DNA from: an uncultured Clostridia bacterium
GTDB taxonomy: Bacteria; Bacillota; Clostridia; Christensenellales; Pumilibacteraceae
DNA: 64,000 bases
Direction: 5' to 3'
Assembly: GCA_947089425.1 (NCBI GenBank)
Contig: CAMUKG010000010.1
Coordinates: 1 to 64,000, forward strand
A model generated the notes under the pieces. That model did not search any database. It had not been told where the DNA came from and saw only the letters and a program-made list of their open reading frames with translations. A program made the translations under genes and the position numbers. This document shows positions 59,916-64,000 of this stretch, one piece after another (the stretch's first letter is position 1; each line of letters opens with the position of its first letter).

Positions 59916-60806
59916 TTATCCCTTAACCGCGCCAACCGTCAAGCCGTCTATCAGATTTTTCTGAAACAGCAAGAAGATGATTGCGGGAGGAACCGACATA
60001 AACACGCCTGCCGCCATTCTCACGTTTATTGCCGACGCGCGAACGCCGACCGTGTTTTGGTAGATAGCTACGGCAAGCGTATAGCTATCCTCCGAAGTCA
60101 TATAGATTAGAGGCGACATGAAATCGCTCCAATTTGCCGTAAACGCGTTCACCGCCACAAAGATGAGAATGGGTTTGCAAAGCGGAAGCGTTACGCGCGC
60201 ATATCTTGTGAATGCGCTTGCTCCGTCGATTTTAGCCGCCTCTTCGAGCTCTTTGGGTAGCGAGCGAATGTATTGCCTAAACAAAAATATGTTTATTGCA
60301 CCGCCGCCGAACAGGTTGGGCACGGTGAGCGGCAAAACGGAGTTGAGCCAACCGAGCTTGCTAAACAACACGTAGAGAGGTAGTTGCACGATAGACGCGG
60401 GAATCATCATGGTGGCAAGCATGAGCGCAAACGTGAGTTCTTTTCCTTTCCATTTGGTGCGAGCAAACGAATAAGCGCAAAGGCTCGACGCAAACGGCAT
60501 AATCACCACGTTCACAACCACTATAATCACCGTTTTTAAGAGCGGGGTCATATACGCCCCGTCCGAAAACAAATCTTTCCAATTTTTGAGAGTGGACGCC
60601 GCCGAAAACTCGGCAAGCGAATAACCGTCGCGCATAAAACTGCGAATAATCATTACCACAAACGGGAAAATCAAGAAAACGGTAATGAGCGAAAGCACTG
60701 CGTATTGAACTATTTTCAATATAATTCGTTTGCGCCGCGCCGAACGCATTTTATCTTCGTTTGCGGCTACGGGGATATTGCCAGCGAGCGTAATATTTTG
60801 TTCCAT
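59916..60806 (-). CDS. Sugar ABC transporter permease (MalG type)
   Basis: A 296-residue inner-membrane permease of the carbohydrate uptake-1 family. Six TM segments, the first at LKIVQYAVLSLITVFLIFPFVVMII, and the ATPase-coupling EAA motif ELEEAAKIDGASAFTRYARVTLP are present. The terminal DGLTVGAVKG is typical of MalG-like permeases. The ATG at 60806 carries GAGGAGG and starts 2 bp after the preceding permease gene ends. Confidence 0.94.
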   Translation of the reverse strand: MEQNITLAGNIPVAANEDKMRSARRKRIILKIVQYAVLSLITVFLIFPFVVMIIRSFMRDGYSLAEFSAASTLKNWKDLFSDGAYMTPLLKTVIIVVVNVVIMPFASSLCAYSFARTKWKGKELTFALMLATMMIPASIVQLPLYVLFSKLGWLNSVLPLTVPNLFGGGAINIFLFRQYIRSLPKELEEAAKIDGASAFTRYARVTLPLCKPILIFVAVNAFTANWSDFMSPLIYMTSEDSYTLAVAIYQNTVGVRASAINVRMAAGVFMSVPPAIIFLLFQKNLIDGLTVGAVKG

Positions 60807-60808
60807 GT

Positions 60809-61780
60809 TCAGTCCTCCTCCCCGTAGAACACCCATTTCGAAGTGCTGAAAATAATGATGGTGAGTATTCCTATAAACGCGAACAGCACCCACGCGATAG
60901 CCGACGCGTAAGCGTAGTAAGCCCCGCCGCCGAACGCCTCGTTATATATCTTGATTGCCACGAAATACAGCGAGTTATCGAACCCCGACCCGGGCGCGCC
61001 CGTTATACCCGCCGCGTCGATTACGAGCGGCGTAGTGCATTGAAGTGCCCCTATTATGCCCGTTATAAGATTGTAGAAAATCATGGGGGTAGACATGGGG
61101 AGCGTTATTTTAACAAGACGTTGCCATGCGTTTGCGCCGTCGAGCTTGGCGGCTTCGTAAAGAGTGTCGGGAATGTTTTTAAACGCCGAAAGCCATATAA
61201 TCATGCTTCCGCCAACCGTCCACACTCCCATAAAAAGCAACGAACCCATTGCCGTTTCGCCCGAAAGGAAGAACTTGAAGTTTTTGCCTGCGCTCATGCC
61301 GAGCGCGTGCAATATTTCGTTTATAACGCCGAATTCGTTGCCGCCGAGTATCGTGCTGAACAAAATGCCGCTCACAATACCGGGAATAATTACGGGTAAA
61401 TAGAAGAGCAACCTATAAACGGGAACTCCTTTCACCTTAAAGTTGGCGGCAAGCGCCAAAAAGTAACCGAGCACGAGTCCGAGCGGCACCGACACGAAAG
61501 CATACAAAAGAGTGTTGCCGAAAATTCGCCAAATGTCGGGGTCGATTGTGAACATGTATTCGTATTGATAGAAACTCCATTCGGTGATTTCGAGCCCGTT
61601 GAAATCGGTGAAACTCCAAAAAAAGGTTTGAATCGCGGGATAGTAGGAAAATATGAGAATACCCAAAATAACGGGCAACGCAAACAAAAATCCCGTGAGC
61701 CACCCTTTAAGCGCGCGGCGGCGGCGAGGCGTGAGAAAACCTTTTTTCTCGTTTTGCTCGTTTTGAACAATTACAGACAT
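60809..61780 (-). CDS. Sugar ABC transporter permease (MalF type)
   Basis: A 323-residue permease with an N-terminal basic cytoplasmic stretch (TPRRRRALKG), six TM segments beginning WLTGFLFALPVILGILIFSYYPAI, and the EAA motif TLYEAAKLDGANAWQRLVKITLP. It forms a heterodimer with the next gene product. The RBS is AAAAGGAAC. No ATPase gene is in the locus. Confidence 0.94.
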   Translation of the reverse strand: MSVIVQNEQNEKKGFLTPRRRRALKGWLTGFLFALPVILGILIFSYYPAIQTFFWSFTDFNGLEITEWSFYQYEYMFTIDPDIWRIFGNTLLYAFVSVPLGLVLGYFLALAANFKVKGVPVYRLLFYLPVIIPGIVSGILFSTILGGNEFGVINEILHALGMSAGKNFKFFLSGETAMGSLLFMGVWTVGGSMIIWLSAFKNIPDTLYEAAKLDGANAWQRLVKITLPMSTPMIFYNLITGIIGALQCTTPLVIDAAGITGAPGSGFDNSLYFVAIKIYNEAFGGGAYYAYASAIAWVLFAFIGILTIIIFSTSKWVFYGEED

Positions 61781-61795
61781 TTACACCGTTCCTTT

Positions 61796-63268
61796 TTAGC
61801 GTTTTCTAAGCGCGGCATCCCAAGTTTTCTTTAAAGTGGTGAGAACCGTTTCATAAGTTTTGCTTCCCGCCGCATACGACGTAACGAACGTGGAAACGCC
61901 CGCGTTGAGGTCTACCGCATATTTCGAACCTTTAACGTTGAAATAGTCGGTGTTGCAATTCCAGTCGTCGTTATACGTGCCGTCTTCGAGGAGTTCGCCC
62001 GACTTATAAACGAAGGCTTGCAGGTTGATTTTTTCATAACCTTTGCCCCAGTGGTTGTTTTCCGAATCGGTGTAGTCCGCCATATCTTTGCGCACGGGAA
62101 CATAGTTAACGCCCGAATCGGCTATCGCGTTTTGTCCGTCTTTGGTGAGCATGAATTTAAGGAACTGCCACACGAGCTCGGGGTTTTCGGAGCCCGCGTA
62201 TCCGCAGTAGCCCGCCGCGCCCGCGCCTATCAGCGGCTTATCCGCCTTTACGGGCATCGTCACAACGTCGTAAACGTCGGAAGCGTTTTCAACCGTGAAC
62301 GCATTGTTGGTATCCTTATAAGCCTCTATGAGCGTTTTGATTTCTTGCGAAGCCGCCATACTGTTAAAGTAGAACACGCCTTTGCCGTATTCGAAGTCGG
62401 CGCTTTGTCCGCTCGTGGGCGACGCGCAATACCCTTGCGAAACCCAGTATTTAAAATGGTCGAGAGCCTGTTTTGTCGCTTCCGAATCGATAGCCACGTT
62501 GCCGTCTTTGTCGAAGTATTCCACGCCGTACGACTTAAACACGGGATTCCAAACAGCTTCCCACTTTATTTCGCCGTCGAGAAGGAAACGACCGCTCTTT
62601 TTAAACGTGGAGCCCTCTTTCAAAAGGTCGCACACTTCGTAAAATTCTTCCCACGTCCAACCGTTGTGAATTTTGCTCAAAATGTCTTTACCCGTTTCTT
62701 GTTCCACCTCACGAATAAGCATTTTGTTTATGTGGCACACAACGCGGTCGGCGCTGCGCGGAATCATGCACTGTGCACCGTCAAAACCTATTTGCCCGAG
62801 TTTCATATATGCGTCGTAGTAGTCGGTTAACGCGAACGTGCCCGCCTCTATTTCTTGCTCAATATAACGGGTAAAATCAAGTAGCAGTCCTTTTTTTGCC
62901 GACAGCGTGAGCATACTGAACGAATCCGACATGAAAATATCCGGCATCGTTTTGGCGTTATACAGTTTTGTAATTGCGTTAGCCGTGCCGTCGTTGTAGG
63001 CAATGAGCTCCACAGTCACGTTCTTGAAAATCTTTTTAAAGCCGTCGGCAAGCGACTGCACAATGGCTTTTTCGCTGTTTTCCGATTTATAGGCAACTTT
63101 AAGAGTTGCGGTAACGTCGTAATCAATGTCCGTTACTATTTGGTTCGGTTGCCCGTTTTCGTCTAAGTTGGGATTTTTCACTTCCTCGCAACCCGTAAGC
63201 CCGAGTAGCATTGACGCCGCCATAAGCGCGCATACTCCGAGCATCGACAATTTTTTCAACATTTTCAC
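61796..63268 (-). CDS. Sugar ABC transporter solute-binding lipoprotein
   Basis: A 490-residue family 1 extracellular binding protein: signal peptide MKMLKKLSMLGVCALMAASMLLGL with lipobox LTGC (Cys near 27). The mature part shows ATLKVAYKSENSEKAIVQSLADGFKK, the hinge motif TMPDIFMSDSFSMLTLSAKKGLLLDFT and GAAGYCGYAGSENPELVWQFLKFMLTKDGQ, all typical for oligosaccharide-binding SBPs. The start is GTG at 63268 with GGAGG 8 nt upstream; the ATG two codons later is too far from that RBS. It is the first gene of the transporter operon. Confidence 0.93.
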   Translation of the reverse strand: MKMLKKLSMLGVCALMAASMLLGLTGCEEVKNPNLDENGQPNQIVTDIDYDVTATLKVAYKSENSEKAIVQSLADGFKKIFKNVTVELIAYNDGTANAITKLYNAKTMPDIFMSDSFSMLTLSAKKGLLLDFTRYIEQEIEAGTFALTDYYDAYMKLGQIGFDGAQCMIPRSADRVVCHINKMLIREVEQETGKDILSKIHNGWTWEEFYEVCDLLKEGSTFKKSGRFLLDGEIKWEAVWNPVFKSYGVEYFDKDGNVAIDSEATKQALDHFKYWVSQGYCASPTSGQSADFEYGKGVFYFNSMAASQEIKTLIEAYKDTNNAFTVENASDVYDVVTMPVKADKPLIGAGAAGYCGYAGSENPELVWQFLKFMLTKDGQNAIADSGVNYVPVRKDMADYTDSENNHWGKGYEKINLQAFVYKSGELLEDGTYNDDWNCNTDYFNVKGSKYAVDLNAGVSTFVTSYAAGSKTYETVLTTLKKTWDAALRKR

Positions 63269-63402
63269 TTCGATTACCTCCGATTTGGATTTTTTTATTT
63301 ATGGGTGCGCAAAAAGATTCCGCGCACTAAACCAACACGCCGAAAAGACTCCCGCCCAAAATATGCGCGCGAGCCGTATTGCAAACAAACGCGACATTAA
63401 AA

Positions 63403-63466
63403 TGACGCGCGTCAAAATGAGAGCAACTTTTTCTTCTCTCTTTACATGCGCTGATTATCAGCGCAT
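63403..63466. promoter_or_regulatory. Two palindromic operator candidates before the binding-protein gene
   Basis: TGACGCGCGTCA (63403-63414) is a perfect 12-bp palindrome with a central CG, the usual form of LacI-family operators. ATGCGCTGA-TTA-TCAGCGCAT (63446-63466) is a perfect 9-bp inverted repeat. Both lie between the LacI-type gene and the operon it probably controls. Confidence 0.55.
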
Positions 63467-63514
63467 AGTTTTCAGCCCCCCCGTTGACGGTTGCGGGAGT
63501 CCGCTCTTGTAAGT

Positions 63515-64000
63515 TTATCTTTCGTATCTGCATTTCGTTATGGAACCTCTCAACCTAAGTTCGGAGCCCACGATTATTCGTTCGTAAGGACTTTCAGTGT
63601 TTTCTATTTTTTCTATGATTTTTTTCGCTATATTCGCGCCGTGCTTCATCTTGTCGAACGACATTGTGGTGAGCGGCGGATTGAAATATGCGCCGAGCGC
63701 TATGTCGTCGCACCCCACAACAGATATGTCGCTCGGGCACGACAGCCCCGCTTCGTTTATTTTGCGCATTGCCCCGAACGCAACAAGGTCGTTCATGCAA
63801 AATATAGCCGTAACGTCCGAACGCCGAGAAAGCAATCTGCCGCAAAGCTTATAGCCTATTTCTTCGGAATGCAACATATAATCGTCGTTGCAGAAAACAA
63901 GGTCGTCGGAGCAGTCGAAGCCGAATTCGGCTCGCTTAGTCAAAAATATTTCGCCGCGCTTATCCGCCTTATAACGCATATCGTCGATAGAGCTGAGGTA
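63515..64000 (-). CDS. LacI-family transcriptional regulator (5' part outside window)
   Basis: The last 161 residues of a LacI/GalR-type repressor; the open frame continues through the window edge (YLSSIDDMRYKADKRGEIFL…). The sugar-binding domain shows YKLCGRLLSRRSDVTAIFCMNDLVAFGAMR, then ISVVGCDDIALGAYFNPPLTTMSFDKMKHG, which are the standard LacI C-terminal landmarks. The DNA-binding HTH is not in the window. It lies just upstream of the transporter operon on the same strand and is likely its regulator. Confidence 0.92.
   Translation of the reverse strand, partial: YLSSIDDMRYKADKRGEIFLTKRAEFGFDCSDDLVFCNDDYMLHSEEIGYKLCGRLLSRRSDVTAIFCMNDLVAFGAMRKINEAGLSCPSDISVVGCDDIALGAYFNPPLTTMSFDKMKHGANIAKKIIEKIENTESPYERIIVGSELRLRGSITKCRYER

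Overview
The window reads as chromosomal DNA of a spore-forming, Gram-positive bacterium of the class Clostridia, probably an uncultured gut lineage. This placement is inferred from gene content: SpoIIID, AddAB, class III fructose-1,6-bisphosphatase, a GlgC/GlgD pair, a type III glutamine synthetase, BspA-like leucine-rich lipoproteins and an iron-sulfur fumarase split into two subunits. No species can be named. rpmH-rnpA-yidD-yidC-jag, spoIIID, glmU-prs, tadA, rlmH and the walJ-like gene are origin-proximal in Bacillus, so the right half probably lies near the replication origin, although dnaA itself is not here.

Layout. 1-5.2 kb: a metallo-hydrolase, an MscS channel and a P-type cation ATPase whose leader looks like a yybP-ykoY manganese riboswitch with its own terminator. 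5.2-7.3 kb: an AT-rich island with one unknown protein diverging from five tandem small Cro/CI-type regulators. 7.3-25.3 kb: an RND/MMPL exporter, Fbp, a membrane protein, AddAB recombination nuclease, two envelope lipoproteins, a copper ATPase with a C-terminal CopZ domain, and a YccF-like protein. 25.4-36.0 kb: one glycogen operon glgB-glgC-glgD-glgA-glgP-GH13. 36.3-38.4 kb: glutamine synthetase III behind a leader with two terminator-like hairpins. 38.4-38.96 kb: hairpin-rich non-coding DNA. 39-44.2 kb: LRR lipoprotein and the rpmH operon. 44.4-54.5 kb: TtcA-like enzyme, SpoIIID, Prs, GlmU-like protein, TadA, M14 peptidase, RlmH, two CPBP proteases, WalJ-like hydrolase and two-subunit fumarase. 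54.6-64.0 kb: a glycan-use locus with a LacI regulator (cut by the window edge), solute-binding protein, two permeases, a large Ig-like surface protein and a GH71/99-like lipoprotein.

Cross-cutting signals. Several genes (addB, ttcA-like, walJ-like, fumA, and nearly glmU and yccF) start only 6-11 nt after a well-formed -10 box and have no Shine-Dalgarno sequence, so they are probably leaderless or nearly so. The copper ATPase carries a perfect internal ribosome-binding site and ATG in frame before its last domain, so one gene probably yields both CopA-CopZ and free CopZ. The M14 peptidase start codon is locked in a perfect 11-bp hairpin. The surface protein contains three divergent copies of a module I do not recognise. 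No tRNA, rRNA, CRISPR array, insertion sequence or prophage was seen. All assignments come from reading the sequence by eye, without database searches.
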